NCBI GenBank assembly: GCA_964650695.1
Contig: CAZYVA010000054.1
Location: 1 to 13,718, forward strand
Direction: 5' to 3'
DNA from: CAZYVA01 sp964650695
GTDB taxonomy: Bacteria; Bacillota; Clostridia; Lachnospirales; Lachnospiraceae
Length of the DNA stretch: 13,718 nucleotides
Every line of letters starts with the position of its first letter. Position 1 is the first letter of the stretch. Below are positions 1-7,160 of the stretch, piece after piece. Position numbers and translations under genes: made by a program. Under the pieces are notes generated by a model, which saw only the letters and a program-made list of their open reading frames with translations, was not told the origin of the DNA and did not search any database.

Positions 1-256
1 CCAAGCCGCAGACCGCCTTCCTTGAAGGCTCTATGCCGCTTCGCGTCATATGTCTGGGGCTGTAAGGGGAGGTTCCTGCTTCGCAGTCCGATATGAAATA
101 GATGCACAGCCTCTTACGTGCAAGCACGACGAGTCCGTGCATCTATTTCATATCCGCCGTGAATCGTAACATCGTGACAGAAAGTTATAAAGAAAATAAA
201 AAAAACAGTGGATTTCATGCGGGAAGATGTGTTATAGTAAATAAGCGGTAGCGCAT
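1..256. other. Non-coding region with two DNA/RNA hairpins
   Basis: I find no convincing coding region on either strand: the reading frames here are short, lack ribosome binding sites and run into the tRNA. What the stretch holds is structure. GCCTTC at 15-20 and GAAGGC at 24-29 form a 6-bp hairpin with a CTT loop, CTGC-TTC-GCAG forms a mini-hairpin near 77-87, and a long perfect inverted repeat lies at 90-154 (listed separately). TATAGT at 233-238 is a plausible -10 element for the tRNA just downstream, but I see no good -35 element. Confidence 0.6.
90..154. repeat. Perfect 18-bp inverted repeat around a second hairpin
   Basis: The left arm GATATGAAATAGATGCAC (90-107) and right arm GTGCATCTATTTCATATC (137-154) are exact reverse complements separated by 29 nt. 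Inside the spacer CGTGC (117-121) and GCACG (124-128) can form a second stem with an AA turn, flanked by CTC (111-113) and GAG (131-133). No T-run follows either arm, so it does not look like an intrinsic terminator. It could be a REP- or MITE-like intergenic repeat, a structured RNA, or a protein-binding palindrome. Only one copy is present in the window, so repetitiveness cannot be judged from here. Confidence 0.85.
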
Positions 257-329
257 GGGGCATTGGCGAAGTTGGGATCGCGCCACATTCGCATTGTGGA
301 GGCCACGGGTTCGAATCCCGTATGCTCCA
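257..329 (+). tRNA. tRNA-Ala (anticodon CGC)
   Basis: The 73-nt cloverleaf folds fully. The acceptor stem is GGGGCAT (257-263) with ATGCTCC (322-328), and A329 is the discriminator base. The D-stem is GCGA (266-269)/TCGC (278-281). The anticodon stem is CCACA (283-287)/TGTGG (295-299), with loop TTCGCAT giving anticodon CGC at 290-292. The variable loop is 5 nt, and the T-arm is ACGGG/CCCGT around TTCGAAT. The third acceptor pair is G259-U326, the G3:U70 wobble that is the main identity element for alanyl-tRNA synthetase, which supports the anticodon call. The 3' CCA is not encoded. It reads GCG, a codon used often in the neighbouring genes. Confidence 0.97.
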
Positions 330-338
330 GTTCAAAGA

Positions 339-354
339 GCCTGACGTGTCAGGC
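339..354 (+). terminator. Hairpin just after the tRNA, possible weak terminator
   Basis: GCCTGAC (339-345) and GTCAGGC (348-354) are perfect complements with a 2-nt turn (more realistically a 6-bp stem with a CGTG loop). It starts 9 nt after the tRNA 3' end. The following sequence GGGATTTATTATAC is only mildly T-rich, so termination may be inefficient, or the hairpin may mainly mark the tRNA 3' processing region. Confidence 0.35.
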
Positions 355-427
355 GGGATTTATTATACAGCATAGGGTCATTTATGCGGCTGGGTTTTAT
401 ATTGCTTGTATAGGTTCCGCTCGGCGC

Positions 428-460
428 GTCAGTTTGCTTTCTGCACATGCAATGACTGAC
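428..460 (+). promoter_or_regulatory. Bulged stem-loop in the leader of the signalling operon
   Basis: GTCAGT (428-433) plus TTGC (434-437) pair with GCAA (449-452) and ACTGAC (455-460). This gives a 10-bp stem with a 2-nt bulge (TG, 453-454) and an 11-nt loop. It lies about 55 nt upstream of the first signalling gene. The rest of 330-515 holds no coding region I can support and no promoter with both boxes well matched. The role of the structure is unknown. Confidence 0.35.
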
Positions 461-515
461 ATGGGTTTCCTGGGACGAATAGGAATAAGGTTATATCAAC
501 AGGATGGGAAATAGC

Positions 516-1364
516 ATGAATAAGATAATTCTGGTAGGTAAATTAAACGAAGTGACAAAAGAGATCAGCGAATACCTCTCCGAGACGTACCATGTGCAGC
601 TTTGTTCCGCAAACCCCGAAGTTTTAAAAGGGATGCTGAGGCTGACAGAACCGGATATTGTGATCGTGTCATTGCTGGAGATTTCGCTGGCGGCGAAGGA
701 TATCGTAGATTTGCTGGCGGCGCAGTTCAAGCCGGCGCCTGTTATTATCATCGGCGGGAAAGAGGATGCGTCGAAGATGGCGGACAGAGGGCTTCTGGCG
801 GACGGCTGGATCACGTTCCTGTACCGGCCGGTCAAGGCGGAACAGATTGCCGTGTGCGTGTCGAAGATCCTCAACCCTTACGGGGGCGTGAAAAAGGAAA
901 AGGTAAAAGAAAGGAAAGAAGAGAAAAAAACGATCCTGGTCGTGGATGACAGCCCGATGTTTTTACGTTCCATCCGCGCGGTCCTGATAAAAAAATATGA
1001 CGTGATGTTTGCCACTTCGGGCCCGCTTGCCATCGCGTCCATCGCAAAAAAGAAACCGGATTTGATCCTGTTGGATTATGTGATGCCGGTATGCGATGGG
1101 GCGCAGACGATGAAGATGCTCAAGTCAGAGAAGGAGACAAAGGATATCCCGGTGATTTTTCTGACGGCGAACGCAAAAAGGGATAGCGTCATGAAAGTGA
1201 TCGACCTGCAGCCGGATGATTATTTATTAAAACCGCCTTCCGAAGAAAGGCTTTTTGACGCTATTGAGCATGTTTTGATGAGAAAAGAAAAAAAGCTGTC
1301 CAAGAAAGATGAAACCAAAGGCGGAGTGGATGCGGAAAGGGACGGATCCCATGAAAAACAATAG
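516..1364 (+). CDS. Two-receiver response regulator without output domain
   Basis: The predicted 282-residue cytoplasmic protein is made of two CheY-like receiver folds. The second (about 137-257) is canonical, with the acidic pair Asp144/Asp145, phosphoacceptor Asp187 (LLDYVMP), Thr217 (FLTAN) and Lys239 (LLKPP). The first (about 1-120) keeps the fold pattern but has Ser52 where the phosphoacceptor should be, lacks the acidic pair and has Arg104 in place of the invariant Lys, so it should not be phosphorylated. A Lys/Glu-rich linker (124-138) joins them, and the C-terminus is a charged tail with no DNA-binding or enzymatic domain. I chose ATG 516 because AGGATGG lies 8 nt upstream; ATG 504, four codons earlier in the same frame, is less well spaced. 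It is first in an operon and overlaps the next gene by 14 nt. It probably receives phosphate from the kinase HPt domain encoded downstream and acts through protein contacts or as a phosphate sink (inference). Confidence 0.9.
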   Translation: MNKIILVGKLNEVTKEISEYLSETYHVQLCSANPEVLKGMLRLTEPDIVIVSLLEISLAAKDIVDLLAAQFKPAPVIIIGGKEDASKMADRGLLADGWITFLYRPVKAEQIAVCVSKILNPYGGVKKEKVKERKEEKKTILVVDDSPMFLRSIRAVLIKKYDVMFATSGPLAIASIAKKKPDLILLDYVMPVCDGAQTMKMLKSEKETKDIPVIFLTANAKRDSVMKVIDLQPDDYLLKPPSEERLFDAIEHVLMRKEKKLSKKDETKGGVDAERDGSHEKQ

Positions 1365-2448
1365 TCAGAACGGGATTGTTGTTATCGTTTATGTGATCCT
1401 GTTGGCAATGGTTTTGACCCTTGTGTGGCGCATTGGGGTAGTGCCGCAGGAAGAAAAGGAAAAAGTGGGGCTTATTACGTCAGACAATGTCATGGATGGC
1501 GGATGGAGCGCGATCACGTGCGAGGGCTTGAAGGAGGCGTGCCAGGAGACAGGCATGGATTTTTTGCTGCATGAGGGCGTAAAAAGCGGCGTTGGGGATT
1601 GTGTCAAAGCGGTGCAGGCGTTGGCCGGCGAAGGCGCTTCCATGATCATCCTCGGCAGCTACGGGTACGCGGATGAGATGAGGGATCATCTGTCCGAGTA
1701 TCCGGATATTCTTTTTTATTCTTCCGATGCGGAGTATGAAGCCGACAACCTGGTGGTCTATTCCGCGCGCATGTATCAGGTCCGGTATCTCAGCGGCATC
1801 ATTGCGGGTATGCGGACAAAGACGGACCGATTAGGATTTGTGGCCGCAGAGCAAAGCATCGAGGTCTGCAGGGGGATCAACGCATTCGCCCTGGGCGTCC
1901 ACCGGGTCAATCCGGACGCGGAAATACTGGTTGACTGGTCGGGGGCGTGGGATGACAAAGAGCGCGAAGAAAAGGCTGTCAATGAACTGGTAAAAGAAGG
2001 GGTGGATGTGCTTTCCTACCATCAAAACCGGTTATACGTGGTGCAGGCGGCCGAAGCCGCCGGGATCGAGACCGTAGGATCCTATGAGGTGGCGGAGGAT
2101 GCTTCGGACAAGTACCTCACTTGTGCCGCCTGCGATTGGGCGGGGCTGTACCAGAGCCTGCTCCAGGAGTTCCAGAGAGGCGCCGACAGCGAAGGGGCGG
2201 ACAATTGGCTTGGCCTCGAATCAAACGCCGTTTATCTGACGGAATACTCATCGCTTGTTGAGAAAGCGGCCCGCAGCGAGGTGGAAAAGGCAAAACAGGA
2301 GATTTTGTCCGGCAAGGATGTGTTTACAGGCGTGATATATGATAATGAGGGGAAACTGCGCTGTGGGGAAGGCGAGGCGATGAGCGATACGGTCCTGAAA
2401 AAGGAGATGGACTGGCTGGCAGAAGGGGTGAAGGTTTATGGGGAGTAA
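1351..2448 (+). CDS. Membrane-tethered BMP-family (PnrA-like) binding protein
   Basis: The 365-residue protein has one N-terminal membrane segment (about 9-27) and then a BMP-family periplasmic-binding fold (PF02608 type). Recognisable family patterns are LITSDNVMDGGWS with EGLKEA (41-63), the stretch ARMYQVRYLSGIIAGM (139-154) and RGINAFALGV (174-183). Family members such as PnrA bind purine nucleosides and normally are lipoproteins feeding an ABC importer. Here no lipobox Cys follows the hydrophobic segment and no permease or ATPase gene is nearby. The gene overlaps the response regulator by 14 nt and the kinase by 11 nt, so translation is probably coupled. I infer an extracytoplasmic ligand sensor anchored beside the kinase; the ligand is unknown. 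B. subtilis Med is a precedent for a BMP-family protein with a regulatory rather than transport role. Start ATG 1351 has GGAAAGG 10 nt upstream; the longer in-frame start at 1309 would add 14 charged residues with no better site. Confidence 0.9.
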   Translation: MKNNSQNGIVVIVYVILLAMVLTLVWRIGVVPQEEKEKVGLITSDNVMDGGWSAITCEGLKEACQETGMDFLLHEGVKSGVGDCVKAVQALAGEGASMIILGSYGYADEMRDHLSEYPDILFYSSDAEYEADNLVVYSARMYQVRYLSGIIAGMRTKTDRLGFVAAEQSIEVCRGINAFALGVHRVNPDAEILVDWSGAWDDKEREEKAVNELVKEGVDVLSYHQNRLYVVQAAEAAGIETVGSYEVAEDASDKYLTCAACDWAGLYQSLLQEFQRGADSEGADNWLGLESNAVYLTEYSSLVEKAARSEVEKAKQEILSGKDVFTGVIYDNEGKLRCGEGEAMSDTVLKKEMDWLAEGVKVYGE

Positions 2449-5182
2449 ACGGAAAAACCGCTATTTGGTCGCAAATATCGGGATTTTCATCATTCTGCCG
2501 ATGGTGGTTGCGCTGGTTATTTATATCCGGATGGTGGACGTCCTGCGCAGCTATATGGAAAGGCAGGTCGCGGTACAGGCCGATGTATTGAATGAGCTGG
2601 CTTACCGTCAGTTCCGTGTCCAGTTGGATGAAATGGAGCGTATAACGGAATATTTCAGCGATGGGAAAGTAAAGGAAGAAGACATGCCGTCCTATGAGGA
2701 ATTGCTGAAAAACCAGTATCAGGTGTCCATGGGGATCGTGCGCCTGGATGGTTCGGCGGTCATTGGGGAGCCGCTGCTGGTTTCGGAATACCCGGCTGTC
2801 CAGAAAGCTTTCCGGGGTTACAACGCGATCCGTTACCGGAAAGATGAAGGGATCTTATTTACCGTCCCTATTTTTAATGGAAACAATATCAAATATGTGT
2901 TGTATGAATGCATTGATGAGGATGTCCTTTTTGAAACCTTTAATGATAATTGTTACGAAGGGGCGGGGCAGGACATGCTGATGGATCCGGACCAGGGGTT
3001 CCTGATCCCGCTTCCGGGGAATGGACAAAAGGCAGAGGCATTTTTTGAAACGGAGGATATCCAGGGGATTTTGAACCGGCTCCTGGGCGATATGAAGTCA
3101 AAGACGGTTTCCTCATCTTACTATAAAACCGGGAACAGCAAGGGTTTTCTGTTCATGGCAGATATCAGCCATTCGGACCTGTATCTGGTAGGCGCCATCC
3201 CGTATGACGCTGTGGCAAAAGGGATTTCCGGCTTTTCGAGGCTGGTTGTGCTTACCTTTATCCTCCTGATCGCTCTTTTGACTATTGGAGCGCTCCGCGT
3301 CATGATCGCGAGGAAGAAGATAGAGGAAAGCGAAGAGCTGCGGAAAGCCAAGCAGGAAGTCGAGGAGGCCAACCGGGCGAAGACGACATTCCTTGCCAAT
3401 ATGACCCACGAGCTCCGGACACCGATCAATACGATCATGGGCATGGATGAGATGATCATCCGTGAGACGGAGAACGACTTGATCCGTGAGCGGGCCATGG
3501 ATATCAAGAGCGCGTCCCAGATCTTGCTCGGATTGATCAACGATGTCCTCGATTTTTCAAAGATTGAATCCGAGGAACTGAATATCATCCCAGTGGAATA
3601 TAACCTTGCCAATTTTGTCCGGGATCTGTCCATCTTATCGGAAAACCGTGCGAGGGCAAAAAGCTTGAATTTCCAGGTAGAAGTACAGCGGGAACTGCCC
3701 ATCGGCCTTTTTGGGGACGATATCCGTTTCCGGCAGGTTTTGACGAACCTGCTGACGAATGCGGTGAAATATACGCCCAGGGGTTCCGTGCGGTTGAAGA
3801 TCACCGGGAAAGAGGAGGAAAATGATACCATTATGCTCCACTGCGAGGTGATCGATACCGGGATCGGGATCAAGCCTGAGGATATCCCAAAGCTTTATAT
3901 TCCTTATGTCCGTATTGAAGAAGCGAGGAACCGCCATCTGGAAGGATCCGGCCTGGGGCTGGCTATTGTGATTAACCTGTTGAAGATGATGGGGAGCAAG
4001 CTTCATGTGGACAGTGTTTACGGGGAAGGATCGAATTTCTATTTCGATCTTGAGCAGAAGATCGTAGACCGGGAACCAGTGGGGGATATCCGCAAGCGGA
4101 TGGAAGACATGGTGAAGGATTATGAATACAAAGTGGCCTGTGTTGCACCGAAAGCGCGCGTCCTTATGGTGGACGACAATGCGATGAACCGCAAGATTTT
4201 CGCTGGGCTTTTAAAGCCGACGCGGATTTCCGTCACGACAGTTTCCAGCGGGATGAAATGTTTGAGCCTTGTTAAGAAAGAGCATTTTGACATCATTTTC
4301 ATGGATCATCTGATGCCGGAGATGGATGGCGTGGAGACGCTGCGGCAGTTGAGGGCGATGGACAGCCCGTGCAAGGATACCCCGGTGGTGGCGCTGACGG
4401 CGAATGTGTTCAGCGGGGCAAAAGAACGGTATCTGAGCTGGGGTTTTGACGGATTTGTGGAAAAGCCGATCGCCACGGAGAAGCTCGAAAAAATCCTCCA
4501 GGCCATGCTCCCGCAGGAGTATCTGGAAGCTGCCGGGGCCGAGGACAAGGAAAAGGGTAAAACGGTTGCCGGGATGCCGGAGGAAATGCCGGATATCACA
4601 GGCGTGAACTGGGATTACGCGTTTCTATACATCAAAGACAAGGATATCCTGATGGATATGATGGATAGTTTTTACAAAGGCATTGATGAGGAATACCGGA
4701 CGCTGACGCAGCTTGCGGAGCAGATCGATACGGAAAAAGGCTTGTCGGACTATCAGGTCCGTGTCCATGCGCTGAAAAGTTCGGCGGCGATGGTGGGCGT
4801 CCTGACCGTTTCGGGCTTGGCAAGGATAGCGGAGAGGGCGGCGAAAGAGGCAGGAAGGGAAATGATCCTTACGGTGAACCCGCTCCTGTTGGAAGAACTG
4901 CTGTGGATCAAAGAGCAGCTTTGCCCTTTTTTGGAGAAAGTTGACCATATTGAGAAAAAACCTGCAGACACACCCACCTTGCTTGCGCTTTTGGAAATGC
5001 TGCGCATATCTATGGCGCAGATGGATATTGGCGGCGCTGACGCGGCGATGCGACAGATCCAGGCATACACGTATCAGCCGGAGGTGGAGTCCGTGCTGGA
5101 CCAGATCAACCAGAAAGTGGCCGTGCTGGATTTTGAAGGGGCGGAGGAACTGGTAGACCGGTTGATGAAAGAGAATAGTTGA
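2438..5182 (+). CDS. Hybrid sensor histidine kinase: Cache-like sensor, HisKA, HATPase, REC, HPt
   Basis: The 914-residue inner-membrane protein has membrane segment 1 (about 11-31), an extracytoplasmic region (about 32-265) that resembles Cache-type sensors, membrane segment 2 (about 268-290) and a short coiled coil (292-315). The kinase core follows: HisKA with His324 (MTHELRTP), then the ATPase with N-box Asn441 (NAVKYT), G1 DTGIGI (473-478) and G2 GSGLGLAI (503-510). A receiver domain (about 573-690) has Asp579/580, phosphoacceptor Asp623 (FMDHLMP), Thr654 and Lys676. An HPt domain (about 721-835) has His777 in HALKSSA. The last 75 residues form a further helical segment of the kind often found after HPt in such kinases. 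All elements for a four-step phosphorelay are intact. The start ATG 2438 lies inside the end of the binding-protein gene, with a purine-rich AGAAGGGGTGAAGG upstream. The overlap suggests equal expression of sensor and kinase. Phosphate targets are probably the receivers at 516-1364 and 5430-7160. Confidence 0.95.
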   Translation: MGSKRKNRYLVANIGIFIILPMVVALVIYIRMVDVLRSYMERQVAVQADVLNELAYRQFRVQLDEMERITEYFSDGKVKEEDMPSYEELLKNQYQVSMGIVRLDGSAVIGEPLLVSEYPAVQKAFRGYNAIRYRKDEGILFTVPIFNGNNIKYVLYECIDEDVLFETFNDNCYEGAGQDMLMDPDQGFLIPLPGNGQKAEAFFETEDIQGILNRLLGDMKSKTVSSSYYKTGNSKGFLFMADISHSDLYLVGAIPYDAVAKGISGFSRLVVLTFILLIALLTIGALRVMIARKKIEESEELRKAKQEVEEANRAKTTFLANMTHELRTPINTIMGMDEMIIRETENDLIRERAMDIKSASQILLGLINDVLDFSKIESEELNIIPVEYNLANFVRDLSILSENRARAKSLNFQVEVQRELPIGLFGDDIRFRQVLTNLLTNAVKYTPRGSVRLKITGKEEENDTIMLHCEVIDTGIGIKPEDIPKLYIPYVRIEEARNRHLEGSGLGLAIVINLLKMMGSKLHVDSVYGEGSNFYFDLEQKIVDREPVGDIRKRMEDMVKDYEYKVACVAPKARVLMVDDNAMNRKIFAGLLKPTRISVTTVSSGMKCLSLVKKEHFDIIFMDHLMPEMDGVETLRQLRAMDSPCKDTPVVALTANVFSGAKERYLSWGFDGFVEKPIATEKLEKILQAMLPQEYLEAAGAEDKEKGKTVAGMPEEMPDITGVNWDYAFLYIKDKDILMDMMDSFYKGIDEEYRTLTQLAEQIDTEKGLSDYQVRVHALKSSAAMVGVLTVSGLARIAERAAKEAGREMILTVNPLLLEELLWIKEQLCPFLEKVDHIEKKPADTPTLLALLEMLRISMAQMDIGGADAAMRQIQAYTYQPEVESVLDQINQKVAVLDFEGAEELVDRLMKENS

Positions 5183-5267
5183 TGGGATCTTCATCCGTGG
5201 ATTTAGACAATGAATGAAATGTGCCGATATTTTTATAGTGGTTCGGCTATGGAAAGGGGAGGGCAAT

Positions 5268-5300
5268 ATGGATATCATTGACAGCATTGCAGGGCCCTAA
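5268..5300 (+). CDS. Possible ten-residue leader peptide MDIIDSIAGP
   Basis: ATG 5268 is preceded by the strong purine tract GGAAAGGGGAGGG with good spacing, and the frame closes at TAA 5298 after ten codons. It ends in Gly-Pro, which is slow to decode and terminate on. The ORF lies inside a potential stem and about 55 nt upstream of a terminator hairpin, a layout seen in leader-peptide attenuators. No run of a single regulatory amino acid is present. It may equally be a chance ORF. Confidence 0.3.
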   Translation: MDIIDSIAGP

Positions 5301-5353
5301 AACCACTTGGACGTTTCTGCCAGCGGCGCTGCCGGCAGAGATAAACAAAGGAC

Positions 5354-5397
5354 AAGGATAAGCACAAAGGCAGGAGTTTTGGGTGTTTATCCTTTTT
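5354..5397 (+). terminator. Intrinsic terminator or attenuator before the EAL gene
   Basis: AAGGATAAGCAC (5354-5365) pairs with GTGTTTATCCTT (5383-5394) over 12 pairs, one of them a G-U wobble, around a 17-nt loop. A TTTTT run (5393-5397) overlaps the stem end. It sits 172 nt after the kinase stop codon and 32 nt before the EAL gene start. It could end the upstream operon, which would require a promoter inside 30 nt and so seems unlikely for the EAL gene alone, or act as a conditional attenuator controlling read-through. Confidence 0.65.
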
Positions 5398-5429
5398 ATA
5401 GGCGATATGAAAATTCGAGGAGGCAGACA

Positions 5430-7160
5430 ATGTCGGATCACGAAATGAAAAGGACAGTTCTTGTAGTAGAAGATAATGAACTAAACCGGGAGATCCTTCT
5501 GGAGATCCTTTCCGATACATACCAGGTACTACAGGCGGAAAATGGAAAACAAGGCATGGAACTGCTTGAAAAAAACAGGGCAAGGATCTCCCTTGTGCTT
5601 TTAGATATCCAGATGCCGGTGATGAATGGATATGAATTTCTGGATGCGTTTCAGGAACAGCCTTATTTTTCCAATATTCCCATTATCGTCACGACATCCA
5701 GCGACAGCATGTCGGATGAAATCTGCTGCCTGGAAAAAGGGGCGACGGATTTTGTGACAAAGCCGTACAACCCGGAAGTGGTATTAAAGCGGATTGCAAG
5801 CATGATCCGGCTCAGCGAAGCATCCGTGATGCTGAGCAAGGTAGAGTATGACAAGCTGACCGGCGTTTTCAGCAAGGAGTTTTTCTTCGACCGCGCCGCC
5901 AGGATGCTGGAGCAGTACCCGCAGGAGCAATTTGATATCATGTGCAGCGACATTGAGGCATTCAAGCTGCTGAATGACAGGTATAGCGAGGAAAAGGGCG
6001 ACCAGATGCTGAAATTCCTGGCCAAGACCTTGCAGAAGGAATTAAAGGATCATGAGATCTGCGGCAGGATCGGCGGCGATATTTTTGCTGTTCTGCTCAG
6101 GCATCGGGAGTACAGGGAATACCGGAGCCTTATCGCTAAATTTACGAACGCATTTGTTTTGAATGGGCCCATCCCGGTGGCTGCAGTTTGTTTTGGCGTC
6201 TGCAGCAAGGTTTCAAAGAAATTGACCATCTCCGCCGCCTGTGACAATGCGCTGCTTGCCATTTCCGGCATCAAGAACCAGTATGGGACGCGTCTTGCCA
6301 TGTATGACCAATCCATCCGTCAGAAGCTGCAAAGGGAGCAGGATATTGCGCAGAATATGGAGGAAGCGTTGCAAAAACGGCAATTTAAAGCCTATTTCCA
6401 GCCGAAACACAACCTGCAGGAAGACCGGATTGGCGGGGCGGAAGCGCTGGTGCGCTGGTTCCATCCGGAGATGGGTTTTATGAGTCCGGGGGAATTTATC
6501 CCGTTATTTGAAAAAAACAGGTTCATTACCAAATTGGATCTTTACATGCTGGAAGAGATATGTAAAGCAATGCGCGCATGGATAGACGCTGCTTATCCGG
6601 TTGTCCCGGTTTCTTTCAATGTCTCAAGGGTGGATTTTGAGCAGAGGAATTTGGTGAGTTCGATTGAGCGTATTGTGGATGGTTATCGGATCCCTTATGA
6701 ATTGCTTCATCTGGAAGTGACGGAATCCGCCTATATCAAGGATCCAAACCAGGTTGCGGCAAAGGTGCGCCTGTTTAAGGAAGAGGGCTTCTGGATCGAA
6801 CTGGATGACTTTGGTTCGGGCTACACTTCTTTGAATGTCCTGACGGAGTTGGAGCCGGATGTGCTGAAGCTGGATATGGGGATTGTGAGGAATATCCACC
6901 AGGACAAGCAGAAGACCATCCTATCCCATATTCTTGCGATGGCGCGGAGCCTGGGTATGGAGACGGTTGCGGAGGGGGTAGAGACAAAAGAGCAGGCGAT
7001 GGAGCTTAAGGAAATGGGTTGCACGTATGCGCAGGGATATTATTATTCCAAACCCATCCCCAAGGAGGAATATGAGGCTTATTTTCGCGGGCAGCGCTCG
7101 GGGGGGGCGCTGCAAACAGGCGTAGGAGTTCCTGATGAAAAAAATTTACAGGCAATGTAG
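5430..7160 (+). CDS. REC-GGDEF(degenerate)-EAL response regulator, probable c-di-GMP phosphodiesterase
   Basis: The 576-residue cytoplasmic protein has three domains. The receiver (about 5-125) has phosphoacceptor Asp59 (LLDIQMP) and Lys111. The GGDEF domain (about 138-290) carries GGDIF at 215-219, so the catalytic Glu is Ile, and the RxxD inhibitory-site position reads KDHE; cyclase activity is therefore unlikely. The EAL domain (about 305-555) keeps EALVR (338-342), NVS (397-399), EVTES (429-433), DDFGSGY (459-465), KLD (480-482), EGVET (515-519) and the QGYYYSKP end, consistent with an active phosphodiesterase converting c-di-GMP to pGpG. Start ATG 5430 has GAGGAGG 7 nt upstream; the frame is open back to 5307, but that part overlaps the terminator hairpin and lacks a binding site. 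It probably takes phosphate from the upstream kinase and lowers c-di-GMP in response to the ligand; the direction of control is not shown by sequence. Confidence 0.95.
   Translation: MSDHEMKRTVLVVEDNELNREILLEILSDTYQVLQAENGKQGMELLEKNRARISLVLLDIQMPVMNGYEFLDAFQEQPYFSNIPIIVTTSSDSMSDEICCLEKGATDFVTKPYNPEVVLKRIASMIRLSEASVMLSKVEYDKLTGVFSKEFFFDRAARMLEQYPQEQFDIMCSDIEAFKLLNDRYSEEKGDQMLKFLAKTLQKELKDHEICGRIGGDIFAVLLRHREYREYRSLIAKFTNAFVLNGPIPVAAVCFGVCSKVSKKLTISAACDNALLAISGIKNQYGTRLAMYDQSIRQKLQREQDIAQNMEEALQKRQFKAYFQPKHNLQEDRIGGAEALVRWFHPEMGFMSPGEFIPLFEKNRFITKLDLYMLEEICKAMRAWIDAAYPVVPVSFNVSRVDFEQRNLVSSIERIVDGYRIPYELLHLEVTESAYIKDPNQVAAKVRLFKEEGFWIELDDFGSGYTSLNVLTELEPDVLKLDMGIVRNIHQDKQKTILSHILAMARSLGMETVAEGVETKEQAMELKEMGCTYAQGYYYSKPIPKEEYEAYFRGQRSGGALQTGVGVPDEKNLQAM

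Larger units (their letters stand above)
5183..5429 (+). promoter_or_regulatory. Structured 247-nt leader between kinase and EAL genes
   Basis: This gap is long for an operon otherwise joined by overlaps. It contains TATAGT (5234-5239), a possible -10 box without a good -35. A 7-bp stem AGTGGTT (5237-5243)/AACCACT (5301-5307) encloses a ten-codon ORF exactly. GCAAT (5263-5267)/ATTGC (5286-5290) could cover the start codon of that ORF. A GC-rich palindrome region (CTGCCGGCAG near 5329-5338) and a terminator hairpin (5354-5397) follow. I do not recognise a known riboswitch, and the conserved parts of the c-di-GMP class I aptamer are absent. The arrangement fits transcription attenuation, or termination of the first operon followed by a fresh promoter. 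Confidence 0.45.

Noticed and set aside
257..329. Integration site for a mobile element at the tRNA 3' end
   Set aside because: No second copy of the tRNA 3' end and no integrase gene appear in the window.
263..514. 83-codon plus-strand frame beginning inside the tRNA
   Set aside because: It runs through the tRNA and the structured leader, has no ribosome site and resembles no protein.
3121..3873. 250-codon minus-strand frame opposite the kinase gene
   Set aside because: It lies wholly opposite the conserved HisKA/HATPase coding region, has a Ser/Arg-rich shadow composition and no binding site.
4625..5287. 220-codon minus-strand frame opposite the HPt end of the kinase
   Set aside because: It is a His/Arg/Gln-rich antisense shadow of a conserved domain with no start signal.
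5307..5429. N-terminal extension of the EAL protein by 41 residues
   Set aside because: The frame is open, but this part contains the terminator hairpin, has no ribosome site and is not receiver-like; ATG 5430 has a strong site and starts the receiver fold directly.
5183..5429. c-di-GMP riboswitch upstream of the EAL gene
   Set aside because: This was expected from the gene's function, but the conserved core of the class I aptamer is absent and I cannot build the class II pseudoknot by eye.
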